Positions 43,635 to 52,250 of a stretch of DNA of 64,000 nucleotides are shown here, in pieces. The notes under the pieces are model-generated. The model searched no databases. It was not told where the DNA came from and saw only the letters and a list, made by a program, of their open reading frames with translations. Numbering within the stretch: the first letter of the stretch is position 1; every line of letters starts with the position of its first letter. Origin of the DNA: Paralcaligenes sp. KSB-10 (GTDB taxonomy: Bacteria > Pseudomonadota > Gammaproteobacteria > Burkholderiales > Burkholderiaceae_B); contig NZ_CP089848.1 in the NCBI RefSeq assembly GCF_021266465.1, forward strand, positions 1,178,001-1,242,000, given 5' to 3'. A program made the translations under genes and the position numbers.

Positions 43635-44303
43635 ATGCGGATACTGCTGGTTGAAGACGATCCGATGATAGGGCAAGCCATACAAGACGCTCTGAAAGAC
43701 GCTTCCTATGCCACCGACTGGGTGAAGAACGGGCAAACTGCCCTCGATACGCTTGCCTGCCAGCACTACGACCTCGTGCTGCTTGACCTTGGCTTGCCCG
43801 GCAAAGACGGCCTGGACGTATTGACTTCCATTCGCGCCAAAGACAATCCTGTGCCCCTGCTCATTGTTACAGCGCGCGACGATCTGGGCGACCGGATTCG
43901 TGGGCTGGACAGCGGCGCGGACGACTACATACTGAAACCTTTCGAGATGGCCGAGCTGCTTGCGCGCATGCGGGCCGTACTGCGCCGCAAGGGAGGCACG
44001 GCAGGCCCTGTCCTGAGCAATGGAATCGTGTCGCTCGATCCGGCCACACGTGAGGCTCATACGCATGGCCGGATCGAGGCAACACAGCTCTCCAGCAGGG
44101 AATTCGCCTTGCTGCAAGCCCTGATGGTGCGGCCTGGGGCTATTCTTTCCCGCAGCAACCTGGAAGAGCGAATATACGGTTGGGGAGACGAGGTGGAAAG
44201 CAATGCGGTCGAATTCCTGATCCACACACTGCGCAAAAAGCTGGGAAGCGAAGTCATCAAGAATGTCAGGGGGGTGGGATGGATGGTTTCAAAGGGCGAC
44301 TGA
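43635..44303 (+). CDS. OmpR family response regulator (QseB/TctD-like)
   Basis: A 222-residue protein. The receiver has acidic pocket EDD (7-9), phosphoacceptor D51 in LLDLGLPGKDG and K101 in DDYILKPFEMAEL. A winged-helix OmpR/PhoB domain follows (about 125-220; LSSREFALLQALMVRPGAILSR). AGGGAGG precedes the ATG. It overlaps its sensor-kinase gene by 25 bp. The target genes are unknown; the AI-2E-family permease gene follows the kinase. Confidence 0.9.
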   Translation: MRILLVEDDPMIGQAIQDALKDASYATDWVKNGQTALDTLACQHYDLVLLDLGLPGKDGLDVLTSIRAKDNPVPLLIVTARDDLGDRIRGLDSGADDYILKPFEMAELLARMRAVLRRKGGTAGPVLSNGIVSLDPATREAHTHGRIEATQLSSREFALLQALMVRPGAILSRSNLEERIYGWGDEVESNAVEFLIHTLRKKLGSEVIKNVRGVGWMVSKGD

Positions 44304-45634
44304 AGCGCTCGATCCAGCTTCGACTCTCCTTCTGGCTGCTGCTGGCGATTCTGGCGGTAGCCTTGATCGCCGGCGTGTTTTCTTTCGCGGCGGCATTCAA
44401 TGAAGCCCAGGAACTCCAGGACGACACACTGCGCCAGATTGCGGCGCTGTTCGATCGCCGGCATTTGCCCGACGCCCACTTGGGAGACAGGGGCAGACTT
44501 CCCGGCAGCAACGAAGAGTCGCGAGTCATCGTGCAGTATCTGTCGGGAAACGCCGCAAACGGGAACAGCGCCGATGCGAACCCTTCCCCGGCATTGCCCG
44601 CCTCCCTGATCGATGGCCTCCAGACCGTCAAGATAAAAGGCGAGCCGCACCGGGTCCTGGTCAAAACCCTGGCTACCGGGGAGCGTATCGCCGTGGCCCA
44701 GGAAACCGGCATCCGCGACGAAATCGCCCGGGACAGTGCATTGCGCACACTGATGCCCCTTCTGATTCTGATGCCCCTCCTGCTCTTGGTGGTTGCCGCC
44801 CTCGTACGCTCGATGTTCCGGCCTATCGCGGCATTATCCGTCGAAATAGAACAACGCAGCGAGCAGGAGCTGCACCCCCTCGCGCCAGACAAGCTGCCTA
44901 CGGAAATTCGGCCTTTCGTCGTTGCCATCAATCAATTGCTGCATCGTGTTTCGCAGTCCATGGAGGCCCAGCGCCGCTTCGTGGCCGACGCGGCCCACGA
45001 GCTGCGCTCGCCGCTGACCGCACTGTCTCTACAGGCGGAGCGGCTCGCCGACGCCGAGATGCCGGACGCCGCCCGGGAGCGAGTCGCTACCCTGCGCCGG
45101 GGCATTGAACGAGGAAGGAACCTGCTCGATCAATTGCTGACCCTGGCCCGAGTGCAATCCGAGCCGGTAAAGCCTGTCGCGGCGGTTCCTGTGGAACGCA
45201 TTTACCGGCGCGTACTGGAAGACTTGATGCCTCTGGCGACAGCCAAGAACATCGATATCGGCGTTGAAGGTACCGCCGAGGCGGAAATCCTGGCCAACGA
45301 AATCGACTTGATCACCATAGTCAGAAATCTGGTGGATAACGCCATTCGCTATACGCCCGACGGCGGACGGATCGATCTGTCCGAGTACGTCAGCGAAGGC
45401 AAGGTGGTCTTGCAAGTCCGCGACTCGGGGCCGGGCATTTCTCCCGAAGAACGCAGCCGGATTTTCGACCCTTTTTATCGCATAGCGGGCAATGGAGCCA
45501 TAGGATCGGGGTTAGGCTTGTCGATTGTCCAGACGATTGCCGGTCGAATCGGAGCGCAAGTGCATATCGGCTACTCAGACGAAGCGGCACAAACAGGCAC
45601 ATGTGTAACGGTAACTATCCAGAGTTTCGCTTAG
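44279..45634 (+). CDS. Sensor histidine kinase (QseC/TctE-like)
   Basis: A 451-residue membrane kinase from the ATG at 44279 (GGGGGG upstream; the longer frame lies in the regulator gene). Two helices (about 18-40 and 155-178) frame a periplasmic domain of about 115 residues. Then come a HAMP-like segment, H240 in AHELRSPLTAL, N-box NLVDNAIRYTP, and ATP-lid motifs DSGPGISPEE and GSGLGLSIV. It is the partner of the response regulator. The signal is unknown. Confidence 0.9.
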   Translation: MDGFKGRLKRSIQLRLSFWLLLAILAVALIAGVFSFAAAFNEAQELQDDTLRQIAALFDRRHLPDAHLGDRGRLPGSNEESRVIVQYLSGNAANGNSADANPSPALPASLIDGLQTVKIKGEPHRVLVKTLATGERIAVAQETGIRDEIARDSALRTLMPLLILMPLLLLVVAALVRSMFRPIAALSVEIEQRSEQELHPLAPDKLPTEIRPFVVAINQLLHRVSQSMEAQRRFVADAAHELRSPLTALSLQAERLADAEMPDAARERVATLRRGIERGRNLLDQLLTLARVQSEPVKPVAAVPVERIYRRVLEDLMPLATAKNIDIGVEGTAEAEILANEIDLITIVRNLVDNAIRYTPDGGRIDLSEYVSEGKVVLQVRDSGPGISPEERSRIFDPFYRIAGNGAIGSGLGLSIVQTIAGRIGAQVHIGYSDEAAQTGTCVTVTIQSFA

Positions 45635-45725
45635 AATTGCCTAACTGTGGCGCTATCCGGGGTATGGCGCGGTGTGCTGCGCCAGCAACCGCTTTCGCCC
45701 TCCACCCCTATTCATTGGATTCCGG

Positions 45726-46787
45726 ATGGAAAACTCCAACCTCTACTTCCGCTCATTCCTGATACTGCTGCTTGCCGTGACCGTGGCATTCGTCTGGGTC
45801 TTGCTGCCTTATTACGGCGCCATTTTCTGGGGCGTAATCCTGGCCATCGTCTTCACGCCGCTGCACCGGCGGCTGCTTGCCAGAATGCACAAGCGCCCCA
45901 GCCTCGCCGCCCTGACGACCGTGCTTATCATTATCCTGATCGTGATCATTCCAATGATCCTCATTACCGGGGTCCTGCTCAAGGAAGGGGCGATCATCTA
46001 CAAACAGATCAGTTCCGGAGACCTGAATCTGGGCAATTACTTCGAACAGATCGTCAATGTCCTGCCCGCATCGGTGCACGATACCCTAACCCGCCTCGGC
46101 ATCAGCGACATCTTCAGCCTGCAGGAAAAACTCTCCGCCGCAGCCTTGCAAGGCAGCAAATTCCTGGCCACACAGGCAGTCAGCGTAGGGCAACACACAT
46201 TCGAGTTCCTGATCGGCATGGGCGTCATGCTGTACCTGCTGTTCTTCCTGCTGCGCGACGGCGCTCAACTGGCCCGGCAAAGCAAACTGCTGATCCCCCT
46301 TAGCGACGATCACCAGCGGCATCTATACCGCAAGTTCGCCACTGTCGTGCGCGCCACCGTCAAGGGCAATATTGTCGTGGCCGCCACGCAAGGTGCGCTG
46401 GGCGGCCTTATTTTCTGGTTCCTGGGCATTCAAGGCGCCCTGTTGTGGGGGGTGCTGATGGCTTTCCTCTCGCTGCTGCCCGCGATCGGGGCCGCCCTGG
46501 TCTGGGCGCCCGTGGCGATTTACTTCCTGGTTACCGGGGCCATCTGGCAAGGTGTGGTCCTGACGCTTTTCTGCGTGCTGGTCATAGGCCTGGTCGATAA
46601 TATTCTGCGCCCTCAACTGGTAGGCAAAGACACCAAGATGCCCGACTATGTCATCCTGATCTCAACGCTGGGCGGCATCACTGTATTCGGACTGAATGGC
46701 TTTGTGATCGGGCCATTATGCGCAGCACTGTTCATCGCCTGCTGGGATCTCTTTCCCGCGGCCATCGCATTGAACAGGGAAGAATAA
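45726..46787 (+). CDS. AI-2E family (PerM-type) transporter
   Basis: A 353-residue membrane protein from the ATG at 45726. The 6-8 helices include the twin N-terminal pair (LILLLAVTVAFVWVLLPYYGAIFWGVILAIVFTPL). The family motif GAALVWAPVAIYFLVTG and C-terminal LISTLGGITVFGLNGFVIGPLCAALF are present. Members export AI-2 or other small compounds or act in cation exchange, so the substrate is open. It lies 3 bp upstream of the amidohydrolase gene. Confidence 0.85.
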   Translation: MENSNLYFRSFLILLLAVTVAFVWVLLPYYGAIFWGVILAIVFTPLHRRLLARMHKRPSLAALTTVLIIILIVIIPMILITGVLLKEGAIIYKQISSGDLNLGNYFEQIVNVLPASVHDTLTRLGISDIFSLQEKLSAAALQGSKFLATQAVSVGQHTFEFLIGMGVMLYLLFFLLRDGAQLARQSKLLIPLSDDHQRHLYRKFATVVRATVKGNIVVAATQGALGGLIFWFLGIQGALLWGVLMAFLSLLPAIGAALVWAPVAIYFLVTGAIWQGVVLTLFCVLVIGLVDNILRPQLVGKDTKMPDYVILISTLGGITVFGLNGFVIGPLCAALFIACWDLFPAAIALNREE

Positions 46788-46790
46788 GGA

Positions 46791-47627
46791 ATGGAAACGA
46801 AGCCTGCAAACTCGGCGCAAATGCCCGACCAGGCATGCGACGCGCATATTCATATCTACGACAAGCGTTTTCCGAAGCGGGCCGCGGGCCTTGAGCCGCC
46901 ACGATTTTTGGGCGTACCCGAATATAAATTACTGCAGCACAAGCTGGGCCTGAAAAGAGTCGTTGTGGTGGCACCCGGAATCTACGGAACAGACAACCGG
47001 GCGACTTTGCACGCCATCGCCGAACTTGGCGAAAAAGACGCTCGCGGCATCGCCGTAGTGCATCCGGATGTGGCCGATTCCGAGCTTGATACCCTGCACG
47101 CGGGTGGGATACGCGGCATACGATTCACACTATTCAATCCTGCCACCGCGGTAACTACATTCGATATGATCGAACCGCTTGCCCGCCGGGTGCAGCGTCT
47201 GGGCTGGCATCTCCAATTGCATCTGCTTCCCGGCCAAATCGTTGAACACGCCGCCATGCTCAAGCGCCTTCCCGGGACTCTGGTTTTCGATCATATGCTG
47301 CGCCTGCATGGAGAAGCTGGGTCCACGCACGAAGCATTGGATGTCGTCGCCGGGCTGGTCGCACGCGGCAACACCTGGATCAAGTTGTCCGGCGCTTATC
47401 TGAATTCCGGCAAAGACGGCTATTCGGACACTGTCGCCACTGCGCAGGCTCTTATCCGCTTGTCGCCCCAGCGCATGGTGTGGGGTTCGGACTGGCCGCA
47501 TCCGACCGAAAAAGGGAATGGGCCCGACGATATCGCATTGCTCAATCTTCTGACGCAATGGGCTCCCGATGAGACTGTACGAAATCGAATCCTGGTCGAA
47601 AATCCAGCGGAACTCTACGGGTTCTGA
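46791..47627 (+). CDS. Amidohydrolase family protein (COG3618; LigI / galactarolactone isomerase-like)
   Basis: A 278-residue TIM-barrel protein. The metal-site-like DAHIHIYD (about 17-24), LQLHLLP and WGSDWPHP near the C-terminus match the COG3618 group. That group includes 2-pyrone-4,6-dicarboxylate lactonase and D-galactarolactone isomerase. AAGGA sits directly before the ATG, so it is coupled to the upstream permease gene. A link to the galactarate genes at 1914-7571 is possible but unproven. Confidence 0.8.
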   Translation: METKPANSAQMPDQACDAHIHIYDKRFPKRAAGLEPPRFLGVPEYKLLQHKLGLKRVVVVAPGIYGTDNRATLHAIAELGEKDARGIAVVHPDVADSELDTLHAGGIRGIRFTLFNPATAVTTFDMIEPLARRVQRLGWHLQLHLLPGQIVEHAAMLKRLPGTLVFDHMLRLHGEAGSTHEALDVVAGLVARGNTWIKLSGAYLNSGKDGYSDTVATAQALIRLSPQRMVWGSDWPHPTEKGNGPDDIALLNLLTQWAPDETVRNRILVENPAELYGF

Positions 47628-47790
47628 ATGCAATGCTCGGCACCAATACTACGCTGAATTAGAGCTTTCTTGGTTCACGTGTTTATGGCACTGGGTGCGT
47701 TTCAGTGACTTTCGTGTTGAGCTGTTTTTAGGCTTGATCTGTGGCTTTTGGACTGTGCGTTGTTGTGTTGGCGGCGGTTAATTCTATAAA

Positions 47791-48018
47791 GACGCCGCAG
47801 GGTGGGCGGTGCTGTGCAGTCCGGCACGTCCAGCGGTCGAGGCGCTTGCGCGCCCCGACTGCCCGGGTCTGCCTCGTCCAGGCGGGCGTCGGGCCAACTC
47901 GCAGTGCCTCGCCCGCGAGGCACTGCTCAGACAGGGCCCGCCGAAAGCCCCCGCCTTCCCTTCGTCAGCACCCGGCGCTGGACTACCGCCGGACTACACA
48001 GCACCGCCCACCCTGCGG
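47791..48018 (+). repeat. Type A long hairpin, copy IV
   Basis: The outer arms are nearly identical to copy I. The internal tip is GTCGAGGCGC, loop TTGC, GCGCCCCGAC, a different sequence at the same place that pairs with one mismatch. Confidence 0.85.
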
Positions 48019-48195
48019 CTCGCGTTGAGGAAATGCATAGAGGGATACGTTGGAGCGGCGGGCGCTTAGTACATCGAGTCGTCAATCGAGGTATACGCGG
48101 CCACTTGATGGAGATGGGCACGTTCACTATCCTTTAGGTGCAACCCCATGAACTATGGATGCGAGCGGGTTCATTCCACGCATGCCATGACGCGA

Positions 48196-48397
48196 GCCGT
48201 CTATCGGGGCTTGGGGCCAGGACCGGCGTAAGGCGTGCGCCGGATTTAGCGCGGCAAGGCGGGGGAAGTCGTCGGGCGCTGTCTGAGTATCGACCCGCGC
48301 CGCGGGGCGATGCGAGTTCGCCCGACGCCCGCCTTGCCGCGCTAAATCCGGATCAAGCACGCCGTGCCGGACCTGGCCCCAAGCCCCGATAGACGGC
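48196..48397 (+). repeat. Type B long hairpin, copy IV
   Basis: The arms GGCTTGGGGCCAG/CTGGCCCCAAGCC pair perfectly. The inner 18-bp stem TTAGCGCGGCAAGGCGGG/CCCGCCTTGCCGCGCTAA is also perfect. The apical stem is ATCGACCCGC...GCGGGGCGAT. Confidence 0.87.
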
Positions 48398-48473
48398 GTC
48401 TTTAAATACCAAACCGCAAATACCAAAGCTATCCAAACATCGAATCCCGTAAACAACCCGAACAAAAAATGCT

Positions 48474-48848
48474 CTAAACAGCGGAAAACAGAATGACAAT
48501 ATTCACAGCGATGCCAACGCCCCAGACCAGGGACCGCAAGGCGCCATAGCCACCGATATATAAACCCAGATACACGAGCCGCACAATCACCCAGGCCAGC
48601 ATCAGTTTGCCCAGATAGACCGGATCGACATTGGCATGCAGGGCGAATAACACCGCCGCATAAAAGAACGGCAGCCCTTCGAACAGGTTGATCTGCGCGG
48701 CATTGGCCCGCGCTCGCCATCCTTGCTGCCTTTCCAGCCACGGGCGCGGATTGTTGTTGTCATAGCCCTTCCCCCCTCCCTTGGATATCATCGCGGCGAC
48801 CACCGGCAACAATGCCGCCGCCAACATCAACCACGCAATCATTTTCAT
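48474..48848 (-). CDS. MAPEG family membrane protein
   Basis: A 124-residue protein with four helices (about 4-22, 55-75, 82-98, 103-122). The MAPEG pattern shows RARANAAQINLFEGLPFFYAAVLFA and LAWVIVRLVYLGLYI. Relatives include glutathione-dependent membrane enzymes, but many bacterial members are uncharacterised. The TAG stop lies in the end of repeat block IV. Confidence 0.87.
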   Translation of the reverse strand: MKMIAWLMLAAALLPVVAAMISKGGGKGYDNNNPRPWLERQQGWRARANAAQINLFEGLPFFYAAVLFALHANVDPVYLGKLMLAWVIVRLVYLGLYIGGYGALRSLVWGVGIAVNIVILFSAV

Positions 48849-48897
48849 ACTGTGTCCTATGTGCTTGCTCTGTAAAATAGCGAAAAGTATTCACGAC

Positions 48898-49371
48898 TCA
48901 ATACTGCAACTGAATTCCGACACTCGCCCCTTCGGCTGGAACCGTAAAACGGGCCTCATCAAAATTGGCCGCACGCATCTTTGGTCTGGGGTTGTTTGAA
49001 AAGCCGTAGCCTTTTTTCGGCACGCCAAAAAAATTGGTTTCAAGCTTGCCGCTATTGTTGTCATCGTGGAAGGCGGCAATAGCGTACGTGCCCGGGGCAA
49101 TGTCCGAAAAAACAGTTTTCGCCGAATGCGATGCGCCATCTATAGGCAGCATCGCCCGCCGTATCGCCTTGGAATCGTCTTTCGGAAAACCCTCGGCACT
49201 TGCAAATACGGCAACCGCCACCTTCCCTTGTACATTATGCAGGCCTGAAACTTCGACTGTCAGCTTAGCCGCCAGGACAATGGATGGCCAGCAAAGCGCA
49301 AACAGCAGAATCGGCAAACGCACACGAGATGCCGTGCGGCCGAACGACCAAAACACTGAATTCCTGCGCAT
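48898..49371 (-). CDS. DUF2141 domain exported protein
   Basis: A 157-residue protein with a signal peptide (about 1-34, ending IVLAA). The DUF2141 beta-domain reads LTVEVSGLHNVQGKVAVAVF, APGTYAIAAFHDDNNSGKLETNFFGVPKKGYGFSNN. AAGGAGA is placed 6 nt before the ATG at 49371. It follows the carotenoid oxygenase gene by 16 bp on the same strand. It is periplasmic, function unknown. Confidence 0.85.
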   Translation of the reverse strand: MRRNSVFWSFGRTASRVRLPILLFALCWPSIVLAAKLTVEVSGLHNVQGKVAVAVFASAEGFPKDDSKAIRRAMLPIDGASHSAKTVFSDIAPGTYAIAAFHDDNNSGKLETNFFGVPKKGYGFSNNPRPKMRAANFDEARFTVPAEGASVGIQLQY

Positions 49372-49387
49372 GAGATTCTCCTTGGTT

Positions 49388-50824
49388 TCAAACTGGGCGC
49401 CGATGCCACCAGCCATGAAAACTGAGCGGGGTGGAATGATTCAGCAACACCCTGGCCACCGGCCCGTCGGCGAGGCGTTCGGCACGAAAAATACCTAAAA
49501 AGGAATGCCCGGATTTACCGTCCAGGCCCAAGGAAAGCAGCCAGCCCGGTTCGTCGGCCGCCACGCCATCGGGCACGAATATCGGTTCGCCCAGATGATA
49601 ATCGCCGCCCAGGTGGACGGCATCGCGCTTGCCGGTGTCCAGGTCCAGCCTGGCCAGGCCGTTATGGAAAGCCGTGCTGTGCGATGCCGTGGAGAAATAT
49701 CCGTAGCGGCTGCGGTAACAGGCTAGCCGAGGATTGACAATGGGAAACTCATGGTTTTCCTGGCTCAGCACGTCTTCGGTAATCTGTTTTTGCTCGAGAT
49801 TGATCAAATAGCGCCGTACCGTGCCGGAATAATTCTGCTCGCCCTGCCTTTTTTGCATGATCGCCTTGAACGCGGCATTGGAGCCGAGAAAATGATCGGG
49901 CTCGTCGTAGCCTACAAAATCGGCGATGATGGAATCCTTCATTTCAAAGGCATTCACACTGTGCCACATGAAACATGCCGAGGTTTCCAGTACGATTGGG
50001 GCCTTGATACCCTCGCGGTCTATCACCAGGAGCAAATTCCCGAGTTCGGGCTTCCACTGCAGACTGTCCGTAAAGCTGGCCCAGCCGCTCAAGAACTTTG
50101 CAAGAGAAAGCTTGACCGGATGCAGCAGCACCAGCGCATAGTGTTCCGTGGCAAACCAGTCGTGAATATAAAAGGATCGCGGCGCCGCAATACGCTGATG
50201 GCGCAGCAAAGCACCATCCACGGAATGCTCGGCAAGGTGCAGATGCATGCGCGGCCCGTTTTCAATACCCAGCAACAGCCAGGCACCGGTTTTGGGATCG
50301 GTTTTGGTATGGGCCTTGTAGTCGATATGCGTACCGGGCGGGCCAAGCTGCTGTTCGCCCAGCGTATCCAGCGTTTGCAGATCCAGGCCATAAGGCAGCC
50401 CGACCTCGTCAAAGGCATACAGGCAGCCATGCTTGACCACTGCCGTGACTCCGGCCTGCGACTTGATGCGATTGCCCATGTTTTTCAGGACACCGCCCGG
50501 CGCCCTCGTCGTCCAGGTAGGCAGGCTCAGGTGTCCGGCCTGTTCCTCGGCAAGATATTTCTCGGTGCGCACGAAACGATTGCGGTACCTTACCCTGCCG
50601 TCTTGAAAGTCGAAAGCCTGGATCATTCCATCGCCGTCCAGCAAATGCTGCTTGCGCACGCCGCCCAGATCGAAACGGCCGGGGCCATTGCGGTAAAGAG
50701 TACCTTGCAAGGCCGCCGGCAACTGCCCTTCGACTTGCGCGTAGTAATCGTGCTCCACCGTCATGGAGCTTGCCAGCCCGGACAGCCACGCCGGGCTGGT
50801 ATCGGTGTTTTCACTGTGCGTCAT
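49388..50824 (-). CDS. Carotenoid oxygenase family dioxygenase
   Basis: A 478-residue seven-bladed propeller enzyme. The four iron-binding histidines are visible in AHTKTDP, IHDWFATEHY, FMWHSVNAFE and the C-terminal FHGWW. RNGPGRFDLGG and LLDGDGMIQAF near the N-terminus are typical of carotenoid and stilbene cleavage oxygenases. GGGGAG lies 7 nt before the ATG at 50824; the longer frame is not supported. No carotenoid biosynthesis gene is nearby, so the substrate could be a stilbene, a lignin-derived compound or an imported carotenoid. Confidence 0.88.
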   Translation of the reverse strand: MTHSENTDTSPAWLSGLASSMTVEHDYYAQVEGQLPAALQGTLYRNGPGRFDLGGVRKQHLLDGDGMIQAFDFQDGRVRYRNRFVRTEKYLAEEQAGHLSLPTWTTRAPGGVLKNMGNRIKSQAGVTAVVKHGCLYAFDEVGLPYGLDLQTLDTLGEQQLGPPGTHIDYKAHTKTDPKTGAWLLLGIENGPRMHLHLAEHSVDGALLRHQRIAAPRSFYIHDWFATEHYALVLLHPVKLSLAKFLSGWASFTDSLQWKPELGNLLLVIDREGIKAPIVLETSACFMWHSVNAFEMKDSIIADFVGYDEPDHFLGSNAAFKAIMQKRQGEQNYSGTVRRYLINLEQKQITEDVLSQENHEFPIVNPRLACYRSRYGYFSTASHSTAFHNGLARLDLDTGKRDAVHLGGDYHLGEPIFVPDGVAADEPGWLLSLGLDGKSGHSFLGIFRAERLADGPVARVLLNHSTPLSFHGWWHRRPV

Positions 50825-51044
50825 GAGGTTTCTCCCCGTCATCAAACAGCTACGAAAACGCCTCATATTAAGCCGGATTCCCGCCAAATGCGGATCCAAA
50901 CGTGTCAACGAATCGAGCACCGTTCGAGAGCGCTTCGGCTGCCGGGCGCAAACATGGCAGTAGCCATAAATCGCCGGCTCCTCTATCATAGCCACGGGAA
51001 CGGGAATTCACTATCCCTTTATAAAAATCTACAGGAGAAGACTT

Positions 51045-52139
51045 ATGCTACGACCATCACGTCTGGCGGCCGCGTGCGCTGCCGCCTTTGCCGTTGTAAC
51101 CGGAACCGCCCTGGCCCAGGTGCCGGCAGGCTATCCGGCCGATTATCAGAAGCTCATCGATGGCGCCAACAAGGAAGGCAAGGTAGTCGTGTATTCCACC
51201 ACCGACACCAAAGCGGCCAACCCCGTCGTGAAAGACTTTGAAAAGCTCTATCCAGGCGTCAAAGTCGAATACAACGACATGAACAGCACCGAAATCTACA
51301 ACCGCTACATCAGCGAACAGGCAGCGGGCGGCGCCAGCGGCGACATCGTCTGGAGCTCGTCCATGGATTCCGCCCTGAAACTGGCTGTCGACTACGCCCT
51401 GGCGTACAAATCCCAGGAAATAGCCAAGGTGCCCTCCTGGTCGGTCTGGAAAGACAAGGCCTACGGCACCACCTATGAACCTGCGGTATTCATCTACAAC
51501 AAGCGCCTGATCAAAAAAGAAGAAGTTCCCACCACGCACGCCGCGCTGGCCAAACTGGTCAGCAGCCAGGTCGACCGCTTCAAGAACAAAGTCACCACCT
51601 ACGACATCGAGAAATCCGCGGTGGGATTCATGTTCGCCGTACAAGACAACCTCGATAATCCGAAATACTTCGATTTCGTCCGCGACGTGGGCAAAGCGGG
51701 CCTGGTGGTACAGTCGTCCACCGGCACCATGATGGAACGGGTCTCTTCGGGTGAAAACCTGATCGGCTACAACATCCTTGGTTCCTATGCCGAAACACGC
51801 GCCAAAAAAGATCCGTCGATCGGCGTAGCCTATCCTACCGACTACACCTTGGTACTGTCGCGCGTTGCCTTTATCAGCAAGAAGGCCAAGCACAAGAACG
51901 CCGCCAAGCTATGGCTCGACTACCTGCTGTCCAAGCGCGGCCAGGATGTATTGGCCAACAAGGCAGACCTGGCGTCGGTGCGCGATGACATCGATGGCGA
52001 CAACGATGTCGACGGCATGACCAAGAAACTGGGCAAATCCCTCAAGCCCATTCCGGTCAACGAATCCCTGCTCGACTATTTGCAACAAGACAAGCGCCTT
52101 GCGTTCATCAAGCAATGGCGCACCGCCGCGGGCAAGTAA
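51045..52139 (+). CDS. ABC transporter substrate-binding protein, Fe(III)-type
   Basis: A 364-residue periplasmic protein with a signal peptide cut after GTALA (about 24). The family pattern shows GKVVVYSTTDTKAANPVVKDFEKLYPGVKVEYNDMNSTEIYNRY, DIVWSSSMDSA and KLWLDYLLSKRGQDVL, as in FutA/AfuA-like proteins. It heads a three-gene importer. AGGAGA precedes the ATG. I see no clear Fur box in the upstream 50 bp, so iron as ligand is not certain. Confidence 0.85.
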   Translation: MLRPSRLAAACAAAFAVVTGTALAQVPAGYPADYQKLIDGANKEGKVVVYSTTDTKAANPVVKDFEKLYPGVKVEYNDMNSTEIYNRYISEQAAGGASGDIVWSSSMDSALKLAVDYALAYKSQEIAKVPSWSVWKDKAYGTTYEPAVFIYNKRLIKKEEVPTTHAALAKLVSSQVDRFKNKVTTYDIEKSAVGFMFAVQDNLDNPKYFDFVRDVGKAGLVVQSSTGTMMERVSSGENLIGYNILGSYAETRAKKDPSIGVAYPTDYTLVLSRVAFISKKAKHKNAAKLWLDYLLSKRGQDVLANKADLASVRDDIDGDNDVDGMTKKLGKSLKPIPVNESLLDYLQQDKRLAFIKQWRTAAGK

Positions 52140-52146
52140 GCTAACC

Positions 52147-52225
52147 GGGGGCGGCCCTTGTGGCCGCCCTTTGTGCCTCGAACAAAAGGTGGCATGTGCA
52201 GGGGCGCCCACATGGGTACCCCTGC
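52147..52225. repeat. Two short palindromic repeats between binding-protein and permease genes
   Basis: 52147-52169 (GGGGCGGCCCTTGTGGCCGCC) and 52198-52225 (GCAGGGGCGCCC, loop ACAT, GGGTACCCCTGC) are strong hairpins. The first belongs to the CCACAAGGG family. Position inside an operon suggests partial termination or mRNA protection, giving more binding protein than permease. Confidence 0.6.
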
Positions 52226-52250
52226 GGGATCGAAAAACACGGGGGCTCCC

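Larger units (their letters stand above)
47659..48477. repeat. Composite hairpin element, block IV (complete, A + B)
   Basis: About 820 bp between the convergent amidohydrolase and MAPEG genes. Ends are TTAGAGC...GTTTATGGC at the left (47659 on) and the inverted CCGTAAACAACCCG...GCTCTAA at the right (to 48477). Hairpin A is at 47791-48018 and hairpin B at 48196-48397, in the same order and orientation as in block I. The terminal CTAA holds the MAPEG stop codon. Confidence 0.85.
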
